Shown: positions 19,770-30,471, numbered from the stretch's first letter. The stretch is DNA of 64,000 nucleotides from Halothiobacillus diazotrophicus (GCF_001663815.1 NZ_CP016027.1:2057001-2121000), one strand, 5' to 3'. A program made the numbers and translations. Notes: generated by a model from the letters alone, not told the origin.

Positions 19770-21218
19770 GTGACCAATCCGAAAACCGAAGACCTGCCCT
19801 GGGCTCAATGGTTGAACCCACGCCGACGTCGACCCAGTCAGACGAGTCCGGCCCTGTTCCACACGGAGGCTCGGGCCGAGATCGAGCGGGATTACGATCG
19901 GGTCCTGTTCTCTTCTCCGGTCCGACGGATGGCGGACAAGACCCAGGTGTTCCCGCTGGATCACTCCGACAGCGTACGGACCCGTTTGACGCATTCTCAT
20001 GAGGTGGCGAATCTCGCGCGCTCCGTCGGAATCGATCTGGTATTCAACCATGGCCTGGCCGCGCACGTGCCCGCAGCCTTGCGTGAAGTACCCGCGTTGC
20101 TGGCAACGATCGGACTGGCGCACGATCTGGGGAATCCCCCCTTCGGGCATCAGGGTGAGGAAGCCATCGCGCGTTGGTTTCACCGACATCGATCCACCGT
20201 GCTGGATGATGGCACCACGTTGACCGAAGGGATGAAGCAGGATTTCCTGGCGTTCGAGGGCAATGCCCAGACGCTGCGGCTGCTGACGAAGTTGCAGCTG
20301 ATCAACGACGATTTCGGTCTGAATTTGACCGTGGCCACCCTGGCTGCGCTGATCAAGTATCCCGCACCCAGCGATGCGGTGGATCGGACCCAGGTGACCC
20401 GCAAGAAATACGGGTTCTTTCAATCCGAACGGGCGCTGGTCGAGGAAGTCTGGGCGCAGTGCAACTTGAAGGCCGGTGTGCGGCATCCGCTGACCTGGAT
20501 CCTCGAGGCCTGCGACGACATCGCCTACTCCGTGCTGGATGCCGAGGATGCGGTCAAGAAGGGGTTGCTCTCGTTCTCGGATATCATCGCCTTCCTGCGT
20601 CATGCGGCCGGAGACGATCCGATCGTGGCCCAGGTGTGCGAGGCGGCCCAGCTGGAACATCGTCGGTATCGCCATGAGAATCTGTCGCCCGGCGAGTTGA
20701 ACGACATTTCCATGCAGACCTTTCGGATCCGGGCGATCGGTGCGCTCATGCAGGCCGTGGCGGACACCTTCCTGCGCCAGTTGCCCGCGATCGCCGATGG
20801 CAGCTTCAACCAGGAACTGATCGAGGCCTCACCAGCTCATGCGCTGCTGAATGCCCTGAAGGCGTGCAACTGGGTTCATGTCTACCGGCACCAGTCCGTC
20901 CTTAAGGTCGAGTTGACGGGGTTCGAGGTGATCCACGGGTTGATGGATGCCTTCTGGTATGCCATTACCGATCGGGCCGACCCCGGTGATCCGGCCAGCG
21001 CGCGCAACACGCCGTTGTCGAGTTACCTGTACCGCCTGATCTCGGAAAACTACCGCCGGGTCTTCGAGGCTGTCGATAATCCGATGCCCATCCGGTATCG
21101 CGAGGCCCAACTGCTAACGGACATGATCTCGGGCATGACCGACAGCTTTGCCGTGCGATCCTGGACGCAGATCCAGGCGGCCGGATTTCCGGCCCAGGTC
21201 CATCGAACCCAAAATTAG
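19770..21218 (+). CDS. dgt: Deoxyguanosinetriphosphate triphosphohydrolase family protein
   Basis: The 482-residue HD-superfamily dNTPase releases triphosphate from dNTPs, classically dGTP. Motifs visible: RTRLTHSHEV (first metal His around 75-77), TIGLAHDLGNPPFGHQGE with the HD pair at 118-119, TEGMKQDFLAFEGNAQTLRL, and LEACDDIAYSVLDAEDAVKK. It starts with GTG at 19770 after GAGAGAAAC. The next gene, nine bases downstream, is the dNMP phosphatase yfbR, so the pair would help drain deoxynucleotide pools. Confidence 0.93.
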   Translation: MTNPKTEDLPWAQWLNPRRRRPSQTSPALFHTEARAEIERDYDRVLFSSPVRRMADKTQVFPLDHSDSVRTRLTHSHEVANLARSVGIDLVFNHGLAAHVPAALREVPALLATIGLAHDLGNPPFGHQGEEAIARWFHRHRSTVLDDGTTLTEGMKQDFLAFEGNAQTLRLLTKLQLINDDFGLNLTVATLAALIKYPAPSDAVDRTQVTRKKYGFFQSERALVEEVWAQCNLKAGVRHPLTWILEACDDIAYSVLDAEDAVKKGLLSFSDIIAFLRHAAGDDPIVAQVCEAAQLEHRRYRHENLSPGELNDISMQTFRIRAIGALMQAVADTFLRQLPAIADGSFNQELIEASPAHALLNALKACNWVHVYRHQSVLKVELTGFEVIHGLMDAFWYAITDRADPGDPASARNTPLSSYLYRLISENYRRVFEAVDNPMPIRYREAQLLTDMISGMTDSFAVRSWTQIQAAGFPAQVHRTQN

Positions 21219-21227
21219 GAACCGCAA

Positions 21228-21836
21228 GTGAGCGAAACGCCCAATAACCAGAGCCATTTTTTTGCTTATCTGGCCCGGATGAAATATATCGTGCGCTGGG
21301 GCCTGATGCGCAATACCCGCGCGGAAAACATCCAGGAGCACAGTTTGCAGGTGGCGATGATCGCCCATGCGCTGGCATTGATCGGCAACAGTCAGTTCGG
21401 GGAGAACCACGATGTCGGACGCATCGTAACCGTCGCGCTCTATCACGATGCCTCCGAAATCATCACGGGCGATCTGCCGACGCCGATCAAGTATTTCAGA
21501 CAGGATATCCTGGCGTCCTACAAGGCGCTGGAGGCTCATGCCGAGCGCAAGCTGACGGGCTTGCTGCCATCTGAGCTGCAGTCGGCCTTCGCCGACGTGA
21601 TCGAGTCCGAGCGCATTGAGCCGGCGGTCTCCCGGGTGATCAAGGCGGCAGACTCCCTGTCTGCCTACCTCAAATGCGTTGAGGAACGGCGCGCCGGAAA
21701 TACCGAATTCCAGCGCGCGGAACAGTACCTGCGGGAAAAACTGGATGGGATGACCGATCTACCGGCCGTCCGCTATTTCAGGGACTATTTCGTTTCCGGT
21801 TTCGAACTGACCTTGGATGATCTGAGTCACGACTGA
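21228..21836 (+). CDS. yfbR: 5'-deoxynucleotidase YfbR
   Basis: YfbR removes phosphate from deoxynucleoside 5'-monophosphates. The 202-residue length and sequence match E. coli YfbR: HFFAYLARMKYIVRWGLMRN, ENIQEHSLQVAMIAHALAL with the first His ligand, VALYHDASEIITGDLPTPIKY with the HD pair, and VIKAADSLSAYLKCVEE. The start is GTG, nine bases after dgt, indicating one operon. The stop overlaps the convergent membrane gene 21827-22672 by ten bases. Confidence 0.95.
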   Translation: MSETPNNQSHFFAYLARMKYIVRWGLMRNTRAENIQEHSLQVAMIAHALALIGNSQFGENHDVGRIVTVALYHDASEIITGDLPTPIKYFRQDILASYKALEAHAERKLTGLLPSELQSAFADVIESERIEPAVSRVIKAADSLSAYLKCVEERRAGNTEFQRAEQYLREKLDGMTDLPAVRYFRDYFVSGFELTLDDLSHD

Positions 21837-22672
21837 TCCGCCAGTCGGTCTGTGGCGCGGGTGCGAGCTGTTCGGCGCAGATAGAGATAGTGGAAAGCCC
21901 CGGCGACGATCAGTCCGCCGATAGCGAGCAGGAACATGCTTCCCTGCACATAGCCCAGCATCGCGATGGCCGCGCCCAGTAGCCCAAGGTGTCGCCCGAG
22001 AACGCGTGTGGCTCGGGTGATGACGATGCCCAGCGCCGACAGCGCGCCCAACTCCAGTGCCAGGAGGGCCATGACGATAAGCAGCAACCGGGCGTATCCG
22101 GGAAAGACGACCGCCAGGAGCCCGAGGCCCAGCGCAGCGGACAGGACGGCAAGCCCGACACGTTGTTGCATTCGGGTCGGGCTGGACGCGGGCAGATAAT
22201 CGTTGAGGCGCAACCAGAGCATCAGACCGGCGGCGAAGGTCCAGACGCCGATGAACACACTGACCACTGCGATCAGGCGCAGATCGAACCCGTCCATCCG
22301 GTAGTTGGTCTCGAACCAGCCGGTCAATCCCAGCAATGCGACGGCCAGACCGCTGCCGATCGTGATCAGCGACAATCCGTTGAGAATACTGTCCTGTTCA
22401 GAATGTGACGCTGCGGATTTGGGTCGACGCGCAGAAAAGGGGGCCGCTGCGACGCCCAGCAGGATCATGATCGTGGCCAGCAGGGAATTGCTGCTGTCGG
22501 CTGCCCAGATGACGCTCCCCAGCAGGACGATCAGGGTGACTATCAGCAGGAGCACAGCGCGACGTGGTCCGATGAACGGGAGCGACACCCGTCGGCTGAG
22601 CGCAAAGAGCGCCAGCAGTAACGCGATCAGGGCAAACCAGCCGATGAGATCGATCTGCAAGCCGAAGTTCAT
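21827..22672 (-). CDS. Polytopic membrane protein resembling the PntB membrane domain only
   Basis: The 281-residue protein has about eight or nine hydrophobic segments and a short basic C-terminus. Order and character of its segments parallel the N-terminal membrane domain of transhydrogenase subunit PntB: IGWFALIALLLALFALSRR, then SILNGLSLITIGSGLAVALL, LRLIAVVSVFIGVWTFAAGL, and RMQQRVGLAVLSAALGLGLL. The NADP-binding domain III is absent. The residue matching PntB His91 (ILHSFVG in E. coli) reads Asn98 (ILNGLSL). It overlaps the preceding small membrane gene by ATGA. The homology is my inference by eye; otherwise it is an unknown membrane protein. Confidence 0.55.
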   Translation of the reverse strand: MNFGLQIDLIGWFALIALLLALFALSRRVSLPFIGPRRAVLLLIVTLIVLLGSVIWAADSSNSLLATIMILLGVAAAPFSARRPKSAASHSEQDSILNGLSLITIGSGLAVALLGLTGWFETNYRMDGFDLRLIAVVSVFIGVWTFAAGLMLWLRLNDYLPASSPTRMQQRVGLAVLSAALGLGLLAVVFPGYARLLLIVMALLALELGALSALGIVITRATRVLGRHLGLLGAAIAMLGYVQGSMFLLAIGGLIVAGAFHYLYLRRTARTRATDRLADQS

Positions 22673-22983
22673 GATTCGCGATCCCTCTCAGCGTGTTGGC
22701 GGTGTGCTGGCGGGCGCGTTTCAGCGCGAATTTCGCGCCAGAGCAGCGACAGGGCCGCCGTGGCTGCCTGTGCGGAGAACAGCACGGCCAGGGCCGTCAC
22801 GATCATGCCTGGGATGGTGGTGGCCGTCACCAGTGCGCTGGTCGCGGCCACGACGATAAAGCCGGAAAGCACGCCCGCCAGCAGCAGGCCCCGACCGCGT
22901 CGACGGGTATCGGAACGTGCCAGGCCACTGAGACCCAATGCGGTGGCCAGCAGTATCGTATAGAGCGCAATCACCGGATCCAT
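22669..22983 (-). CDS. Small membrane protein resembling the PntA C-terminal (PntAB) domain
   Basis: The 104-residue protein has three hydrophobic segments and a hydrophilic His/Arg/Glu tail. It begins MDPVIALYTILLATALGLSG and continues GFIVVAATSALV and IVTALAVLFSAQAATAALS. Its pattern and length resemble free-standing PntAB proteins (MDPLVFLLYIFVLA..., SSVIVVGALIA, FLAVLLASVNIFGGF). It overlaps the next membrane gene by four bases (ATGA), so the two are translationally coupled, the same order as PntAB-PntB. A PntAA (NAD-binding) gene is not present. Assignment is tentative. Confidence 0.5.
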   Translation of the reverse strand: MDPVIALYTILLATALGLSGLARSDTRRRGRGLLLAGVLSGFIVVAATSALVTATTIPGMIVTALAVLFSAQAATAALSLLWREIRAETRPPAHRQHAERDRES

Positions 22984-23031
22984 GTCGATTCCCCATCATT
23001 TTGCCCGTCGCGACGATCGACGGTGCCGTCC

Positions 23032-24042
<1,011 letters not shown>

Positions 24043-24133
24043 CTACCTTCAATCATACGTGGCAACGGTGGGGATCGCCATGCGTCATGGTTGCCCGCCC
24101 TACTCTTCAATTCGCGATTTAAAGGATTCATGC

Positions 24134-25246
24134 ATGCAATATCAAGGCGAGGCGGACTATCGTCATGGCAGCGCGGAGCGTCTGGGGGTGCTTCTGCTCA
24201 ATCTGGGGACCCCGGACGAGCCTAGCACACCGGCGCTTCGACGTTATCTGAAGCAGTTTCTTTCGGACCCCCGGGTGATCGAGTTGCCGAAATGGAAGTG
24301 GTGGCCGATTCTCAATCTCATCATACTGAATACCCGTCCGGCCAAGTCGGCAGCCGCCTACCGCGCGGTCTGGGATCATTTCGGGCCGGGCTCGCCCCTG
24401 CTGACCATCTCCCGGGAACAGCAGAAAGGCCTGCAGGATCGACTGTCCGCCCAGATGGCGGGACCGGTTTCCGTGGCGGTCGGCATGCGGTACGGCAATC
24501 CGTCGGTCGCGCAGGCGCTGGCGGAACTGCGGGATGCCGGCGCGCGGCGCGTGCTTGTTCTGCCCCTGTATCCCCAGTACGCGGCTGCCACGACGGCATC
24601 CAGCTTCGATGCGGTCTTCGACGCGCTCAAGACCTGGCGCTGGATGCCGGAACTGCGGTTGGTCAATCACTATCATCGCGATACCGGGTATCTGGATGCC
24701 TTGGCGGCGAGCGTGCGTGAGCACGTGGCCGAGCACGGTCAACCCCAAAAGCTGATCATGAGCTTCCATGGCGTGCCCCAGCGCTATCTGATGTCCGGCG
24801 ACCCCTATCACTGCGAGTGTCATGTGACCGGGCGACTGCTCGCTGAGCGGCTCGGGCTGGCGGATGATCAGTGGATGGTGACGTTCCAGTCCCGGTTCGG
24901 TCGCGAGGAGTGGATCAAGCCGTATACCGACGAGACCCTGAAATCCCTGCCTGAACAGGGCATCAAGCATGTCGCCGTCATCTGCCCCGGATTTTCCGCC
25001 GATTGTCTGGAAACCATCGAGGAAATCGGCCAGGAGAACCGCGGGTACTTCACGGAGGCCGGCGGCGAGACCTATCACTACATCCCGGCACTGAACGCCC
25101 GGGACGATCATCTCGATGCCCTGGCCCGTCTGATTCATCGGCACACACAGGGATGGGTCGAGCACAGCGGCTTCGACGCCCTAGCCGACCAGCACGAACG
25201 GGGGATCAGCCAGGCGCGCGCACTCAAGCTCGGCGCAGCACAATGA
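24134..25246 (+). CDS. hemH: Ferrochelatase
   Basis: HemH inserts ferrous iron into protoporphyrin IX, the last step of heme synthesis. From the chosen ATG (preceded seven bases by AAGGA) the protein is 370 residues. It shows RLGVLLLNLGTPDEPSTPALRRYLKQFLSDPRV, WDHFGPGSPLLTISREQQ, LVLPLYPQYAAATTAS, the catalytic-His region LIMSFHGVPQRY and VAVICPGFSADCLETIEE. An in-frame extension upstream to 23987 is open but crosses into trxB and is not family-like. Its stop overlaps the next gene as ATGA. Confidence 0.97.
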   Translation: MQYQGEADYRHGSAERLGVLLLNLGTPDEPSTPALRRYLKQFLSDPRVIELPKWKWWPILNLIILNTRPAKSAAAYRAVWDHFGPGSPLLTISREQQKGLQDRLSAQMAGPVSVAVGMRYGNPSVAQALAELRDAGARRVLVLPLYPQYAAATTASSFDAVFDALKTWRWMPELRLVNHYHRDTGYLDALAASVREHVAEHGQPQKLIMSFHGVPQRYLMSGDPYHCECHVTGRLLAERLGLADDQWMVTFQSRFGREEWIKPYTDETLKSLPEQGIKHVAVICPGFSADCLETIEEIGQENRGYFTEAGGETYHYIPALNARDDHLDALARLIHRHTQGWVEHSGFDALADQHERGISQARALKLGAAQ

Positions 25247-26028
25247 CCACTGTTGCCTCGGCCAGCGGGGACGTCACCATCGGCGTGCTGATCATCGGGG
25301 ATGAAATCCTGTCGGGGCGACGCAGCGATCAGCATCTGCCTGCGGTGATTGCTCGCCTTGCGCCGCTGGGGAGATTGCCCGGCTGGGTGCAGATGATCGG
25401 CGACGATGCCCCGCGCATCGAGGCCGTGCTGCGCGCAAGTCGCGAGGCCGACGAGATCGTATTCTGCTTTGGCGGTATCGGAGCGACGCCGGACGATCTG
25501 ACCCGCGCGTGCGCGGCGGCAGCCTTCGACCGTCCTCTGGTGACACATCCGGAGGCGCTGCGGCTCATCGAGGCAGAGTTTGGCGAACGCGCCTATCCGC
25601 ATCGTGTGCGGATGGCGGAGTTGCCGGCCGATGCCGATCTGATCCCCAATCCGGTCAATCGCGTGGCGGGATTCTCGCTGGCGGGGCATTTCTTCATGCC
25701 CGGATTTCCGAACATGGCGCACCCGATGCTCGATTGGGTGCTGGCCGGTCCGTTGGCGCACCTGGAGCGTCGGGACTATCTCGAGCAGTCGCTTTGGGCA
25801 GTGGATGTCGCTGAAAGCGCATTGATCGAGGTGATGGACGAACTGTGCCAGAATTATCCCGGGCTCAAGCTGTTCAGTCTGCCCGGCCGCGTCGACGGAC
25901 GACTTCTGATCGAATTGGGGCTCAAGGGTGCCGCCACGCCGGTCGTTCAGGCCATGAGTCAGTTGCGGCGTCGTCTGGATGCGCTCGGCGTTCGTTACCA
26001 GGAGACGCGTCCGATAGCCGGTTCTTAG
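25243..26028 (+). CDS. CinA N-terminal (MoaB/Mog-like) domain protein
   Basis: The 261-residue protein is a stand-alone competence/damage-inducible CinA-type molybdopterin-binding domain. VTIGVLIIGDEILSGRRSDQH and ADEIVFCFGGIGATPDDLTR carry the MoCF-fold signatures (GDEIL and GGIGxTPDD). FMPGFPNMAHPMLDWVL corresponds to the later conserved loop. The deamidase CinA C-terminal domain (PncC) is absent. The ATG overlaps the hemH stop by four bases (ATGA), so translation is coupled. Members of this single-domain group are common next to unrelated genes; precise activity is not known. Confidence 0.88.
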   Translation: MTTVASASGDVTIGVLIIGDEILSGRRSDQHLPAVIARLAPLGRLPGWVQMIGDDAPRIEAVLRASREADEIVFCFGGIGATPDDLTRACAAAAFDRPLVTHPEALRLIEAEFGERAYPHRVRMAELPADADLIPNPVNRVAGFSLAGHFFMPGFPNMAHPMLDWVLAGPLAHLERRDYLEQSLWAVDVAESALIEVMDELCQNYPGLKLFSLPGRVDGRLLIELGLKGAATPVVQAMSQLRRRLDALGVRYQETRPIAGS

Positions 26029-26058
26029 GGGGCTCCGGCGAGTCCCAAGGAGGAAAGC

Positions 26059-26829
26059 ATGTCCGATCAGGCCATTCTCTTCGACATCGGCGGCGTCCTG
26101 ATGGATGGCGATCGTCCGCTGCCCGGCGCGCTGGAAACGCTCGCCCGCCTGCACGAAGTTGGCGTGCCGTTCCTGCTGTTGACCAATACGACCCGCCGCA
26201 GTCATGCGGCGTTGTGGCAAGATCTCGCCCATGCCGGTATCCATGTGCCGGCTACCCACCTGCTGACCCCGGCTTCACTGGCCAGTGCCTGGTTGCGCGA
26301 TCATGCGCGCCATCCCTATTTCCTCATTCATCAGGGGTTGCGGGCAGATTTCATGGACACACCGCCTGCCGAGGCGGATCAGCAGCCGGACGTGGTCGTC
26401 ATCGGCGATGCCGGCGACGACTTCAGTTATCGCCATCTCAATATGGCGTTTCGCGCGGTGATGGCCGGCGCACCGCTCATCTCCCTTTCCGACAGCCGAT
26501 ATTTCAAGGAGCATGACGGTCTCTCCCTTGATGCCGGACCTTTCGTACAGCTGCTGACATTTGCCGCAGGCATTCAGGCCATCTCTCTGGGCAAGCCGGG
26601 CGCCGAATTTTTCCGGGAAGCCCTGGCGCGGCTCGGGATGCCGGCGGAGCGTGTCACGATGATCGGGGATGATGTGGTCAGCGACATTCAGGGCGCGGTG
26701 GCACAAGGGATACAGGGCATTCTTGTCGAGACGGGGAAATATCGTGCCGGAGATACGGCCCGCCTGCCGCCGGGAGCGCGGCAGGCACAGGATGTCCGTG
26801 CCGCGGTCGATATGCTGTTGTCCGCCTGA
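26059..26829 (+). CDS. HAD-superfamily IIA hydrolase (LHPP-like)
   Basis: The 256-residue protein has the C2-cap HAD layout of the TIGR01458/LHPP group: motif I ILFDIGGVLMDGDRPLPGA, motif II LLLTNTTRRS, LGKPGAEFFREAL with the motif III Lys, and motif IV MIGDDVVSDIQGA. As in LHPP, the usual second Asp of DxD in motif I is replaced (DIGG). LHPP in animals acts on phospholysine, phosphohistidine or pyrophosphate; the bacterial substrate is unknown. A strong ribosome site (AAGGAGG) precedes the ATG, 30 bases after the CinA-type gene. Confidence 0.88.
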   Translation: MSDQAILFDIGGVLMDGDRPLPGALETLARLHEVGVPFLLLTNTTRRSHAALWQDLAHAGIHVPATHLLTPASLASAWLRDHARHPYFLIHQGLRADFMDTPPAEADQQPDVVVIGDAGDDFSYRHLNMAFRAVMAGAPLISLSDSRYFKEHDGLSLDAGPFVQLLTFAAGIQAISLGKPGAEFFREALARLGMPAERVTMIGDDVVSDIQGAVAQGIQGILVETGKYRAGDTARLPPGARQAQDVRAAVDMLLSA

Positions 26830-26894
26830 GTTTCCCTACGGCGGGGCGAGGAGCGGCCATGCCGGATAATCCCACCTCGGATTCCTTCATGCAC

Positions 26895-26924
26895 TGAACT
26901 AATTTCCGCGCGCGGCGTCACAAA
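26895..26924 (+). promoter_or_regulatory. Candidate sigmaE-type promoter upstream of degP
   Basis: TGAACTA (26895-26901) is close to the RpoE -35 GGAACTT. After 16 bases it is followed by TCACAAA (26918-26924), resembling the -10 TCAAA/TCTGA. It is about 108 bases upstream of a DegP gene, a classical sigmaE target. It rests on a loose match only. Confidence 0.3.
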
Positions 26925-27031
26925 CATCATGCAACGTGTTGCTGAGCAGGCATTCTGGTGCGGTTTGAGCGCCCACCGTCCGTTGCGCTTGTCAGAATGT
27001 GAATGATCCATGAGAACCAAAGGGGTAGCGT

Positions 27032-28483
27032 ATGCGAACCAAGAACTTGACACAGTCGATCCGAAATACCGTTCAGATTCGTGGCCGTCATCTGGCGGTT
27101 GCCGCCGCGTTGGCTCTGCCGCTGACGCTATTGGCGCCCGTGCCCGGCTTCGCCGATACCGTGATGCCGGACTACGTTCAATTGGTCAAGCAGTCGAGTC
27201 CCTGGGTGGTGAACATCAGCACGATTTCGAAGCCCAAGGCGCAGCCGGCCTTCGATAGCGGTAACGAACCGATTTTCCCGCCCGGCCCTGCCGGGGACAT
27301 GTTCCGCCACTTCTTCCAGCAGATGCCGCAACAGCAGCAACGTGAACCCATTCGCTCCCTGGGTTCCGGCTTCATCATCTCGGCCGATGGCTACATCCTG
27401 ACCAACGCGCACGTGGTGGCGGGCGCGGACAAGATCACCGTCAAGCTCAGCGATCAGCAGGAGTATCCGGCGAAAGTGATCGGCCAGGACAAGCGGACCG
27501 ATATCGCTCTGATCAAGATCGATGCGAAGAATCTGCCGGTGGCACAGATCGGTAACTCGGACAAGATTCAGGTCGGCGAATGGGTGCTGGCCATCGGCGA
27601 GCCGTTCGGGCTCGACCATACGGCGACCCACGGGATCGTTTCCGCCATTGGCCGGGATCTGCCGGACGAAAGTTATGTGCCGTTCATCCAGACCGACGCA
27701 CCGGTGAACCCGGGCAACTCGGGCGGTCCGTTGATCGACGCCAACGGCAAGGTGATCGGCATCAATTCGCAGATCTACACCAAGTCCGGCGGCTACATGG
27801 GGATTTCCTTCGCCATCCCGATCAATGTCGCGATGAACGTGGTCGATCAGCTCAAGGCCACCGGCAAGGTGACCCGGGGTTATCTGGGCGTCTTGATTCA
27901 GCCGGTGACCAATGATCTGGCCAAGTCGTTCGGTCTGAGCGATACGCGCGGTGCGCTGGTGGCGCAAGTCGAACCGAATACGCCGGCCGCGAAGGCGGGG
28001 CTGAAGTCCGGCGACATCATCACGAAGTTCAACGGCAAGGTGATCAAGCATTCGGGCGAATTGCCCATCATGGTGGGTATGGCGCCCATCGGTAAACCGG
28101 CCTCCCTGACCGTCCTGCGGGACGGCAAGGAGCACGAGATGACGGTGGTCATCGAGAAGCTGGACAAGCAGGACATGGAAGCGGCGGCCGGAACGCAGGC
28201 GGCCATCGAGAAAATGGGTCTGAAGGTCTCCTCGCTGACGTCGGACGATTTGCAGCAGCTGAACATCAAATACGGCGTGAAGGTCGACGCGATCAAGAAC
28301 GATTCGCCGTTCGCCTCGGTGCTGGCACCGGGCGACATCCTGCTCGAGGTGAATCGGCAGCCGATGAAATCCACGGGAGATCTGCGCAAGGCGCTGGATG
28401 CAGCACCGAAAAACCGGCCGATTGCGATTCGCTTGCTGCGGGATGGTCAGCCGCTCTTCTTGGCTGTCCAGCTGGGCGATTGA
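27032..28483 (+). CDS. degP: Periplasmic serine protease, DegP/HtrA (Do) family
   Basis: This periplasmic protease/chaperone degrades misfolded envelope proteins. The 483-residue precursor has a long signal peptide (to about residue 41, PVPGFADT). A trypsin-like domain follows, with the triad His127 (TNAHVV), Asp157 (RTDIALIKI) and Ser230 (NPGNSGGP). Two PDZ domains lie at about 283-370 (RGYLGVLIQ, GDIITKFNGKVI) and 390-483 (GDILLEVNRQPM). The Q-loop (MFRHFFQQMPQ) marks the Do/MucD type. A hairpin terminator lies about 170 bases downstream. Confidence 0.95.
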   Translation: MRTKNLTQSIRNTVQIRGRHLAVAAALALPLTLLAPVPGFADTVMPDYVQLVKQSSPWVVNISTISKPKAQPAFDSGNEPIFPPGPAGDMFRHFFQQMPQQQQREPIRSLGSGFIISADGYILTNAHVVAGADKITVKLSDQQEYPAKVIGQDKRTDIALIKIDAKNLPVAQIGNSDKIQVGEWVLAIGEPFGLDHTATHGIVSAIGRDLPDESYVPFIQTDAPVNPGNSGGPLIDANGKVIGINSQIYTKSGGYMGISFAIPINVAMNVVDQLKATGKVTRGYLGVLIQPVTNDLAKSFGLSDTRGALVAQVEPNTPAAKAGLKSGDIITKFNGKVIKHSGELPIMVGMAPIGKPASLTVLRDGKEHEMTVVIEKLDKQDMEAAAGTQAAIEKMGLKVSSLTSDDLQQLNIKYGVKVDAIKNDSPFASVLAPGDILLEVNRQPMKSTGDLRKALDAAPKNRPIAIRLLRDGQPLFLAVQLGD

Positions 28484-28656
28484 TGCCCAAACCGTGCCCC
28501 CGCTTCGGTGGGTGCGACGGTGCCGAATGGCTTTACCGGGCGGTCTTCCAGGGAGGGCTGCCCTTTTTTCAATTTTGGTCAGGAATTTCTCGTGGCTAGG
28601 TGAACTTTTACCAAAGCTACCGATCTCAAACAGTGGCTCCTCAAGGATGAACCATT

Positions 28657-28683
28657 GCCCCGAATGATCCGGGGCTTTTTTTT
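28657..28683 (+). terminator. Intrinsic terminator downstream of degP
   Basis: GCCCCG (28657-28662) pairs with CGGGGC (28670-28675) across a seven-base loop, followed by eight T residues. A weaker candidate, AGGGCTGCCCT followed by TTTTTT near 28555-28569, lies between it and degP. Together they insulate degP from xthA. Confidence 0.8.
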
Positions 28684-28766
28684 GCCTGTCGTCCGGGCGC
28701 CTGTGCGGGACAGGTTGCGCTACACTCCCGATTCTTCAAGCATGAGGCAGGCACGGGGGAGTCGGG

Positions 28767-29537
28767 ATGCGGGTCATTTCATTCAACGCCAACGGGATTC
28801 GATCCGCTGCGCGGAAAGGGTTTTTCGACTGGCTGGCAACACAGGATGCCGATTTCGTCTGCATTCAGGAAACCAAGGCACAATCCGATCAGTTGACCGA
28901 CCCCGAATTCAATCCACCCGGATACGTTTGCCAGTATGTATCCGCCGAACGCAAGGGATACAGCGGGGTGGCGATCTTCGCTCGGCGCCCGCCGACGCGA
29001 ATCATCACCGAACTGGGGCTGCCGGAGTTCGATCAGGAAGGCCGCTATTGCGCCTTCGAGTACCCGGACCTCGTGGTGGCGTCCCTCTACCTGCCTTCCG
29101 GTTCCGCGGGCGACCATCGCCAGGCGTCGAAGGATCGTTTTCTTGAAGCCTATCTGCCGATCATGGCGGCCTATCGGGAATCCCATGAGCAACCCTTCAT
29201 CCTGTGCGGTGATTGGAACATCGCCCATCGGGAACTGGATCTGAAGAACTGGCGCAGCAATCAGAAGAATTCGGGTTTCCTGCCGCACGAACGTGCCTGG
29301 CTCGATCGGGTGTTCGGCGAACTCGGTTACGTCGATGCGCATCGGGTCGTGGCGCCGGACGAGGCGGTGTACACCTGGTGGTCGAATCGGGCGAATGCCT
29401 GGGAAAACAACGTCGGCTGGCGGATCGATTATCAGATCATCACGCCGGACATGAAGGATCGGGTGCAGTCCGCGCGGGTCTACCGGGATCAGAAATTCTC
29501 CGATCACGCCCCGCTGATCATCGATTACCGGGACTGA
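28767..29537 (+). CDS. xthA: Exodeoxyribonuclease III (second copy)
   Basis: The 256-residue ExoIII/AP endonuclease starts MRVISFNANGIRSAARKGFF, with metal-binding Glu in FVCIQETKAQ (about 35). It shows GYSGVAIFARRPP, ILCGDWNIAHRELDLKN, NSGFLPHERAWLDRV, TWWSNRANAWENNVGWRIDYQI and SDHAPLIIDY. These are the full set of ExoIII motifs, including the AHREIDL-like block found in true XthA, so this copy is the better candidate for the housekeeping AP endonuclease. GGGGGAG precedes the ATG. It converges with the TerC gene. Confidence 0.95.
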   Translation: MRVISFNANGIRSAARKGFFDWLATQDADFVCIQETKAQSDQLTDPEFNPPGYVCQYVSAERKGYSGVAIFARRPPTRIITELGLPEFDQEGRYCAFEYPDLVVASLYLPSGSAGDHRQASKDRFLEAYLPIMAAYRESHEQPFILCGDWNIAHRELDLKNWRSNQKNSGFLPHERAWLDRVFGELGYVDAHRVVAPDEAVYTWWSNRANAWENNVGWRIDYQIITPDMKDRVQSARVYRDQKFSDHAPLIIDYRD

Positions 29538-29553
29538 ACGACGGTACCGCTCA

Positions 29554-30300
<747 letters not shown>

Positions 30301-30442
30301 GGGGAACCTGTGGGGTAGTCGGGTGACCGAAGTGATACATGGGGGTGCAATCTAGCACTTTGTCTCATTTTTCAAAACCCTGCCGCCCGAGATCGGCAGG
30401 CGCGCGGGACCTTCCCGATCGATAGTCCACGGTTGGGCGCGC

Positions 30443-30471
30443 ATCGTTTTGGGGGGATGTTCTCGTATACT
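30443..30471 (+). promoter_or_regulatory. Candidate promoter for slyB
   Basis: TATACT (30466-30471) is a near-consensus -10. The hexamer 17 bases upstream (ATCGTT, 30443-30448) is a poor -35. The start codon lies 36 bases downstream, which is a sensible leader length. Assignment rests mainly on the -10. Confidence 0.35.

Noticed and set aside
28555-28569. AGGGCTGCCCT followed by six T
   Set aside because: Stem is only four pairs with a three-base loop; the stronger terminator at 28657-28683 is preferred.
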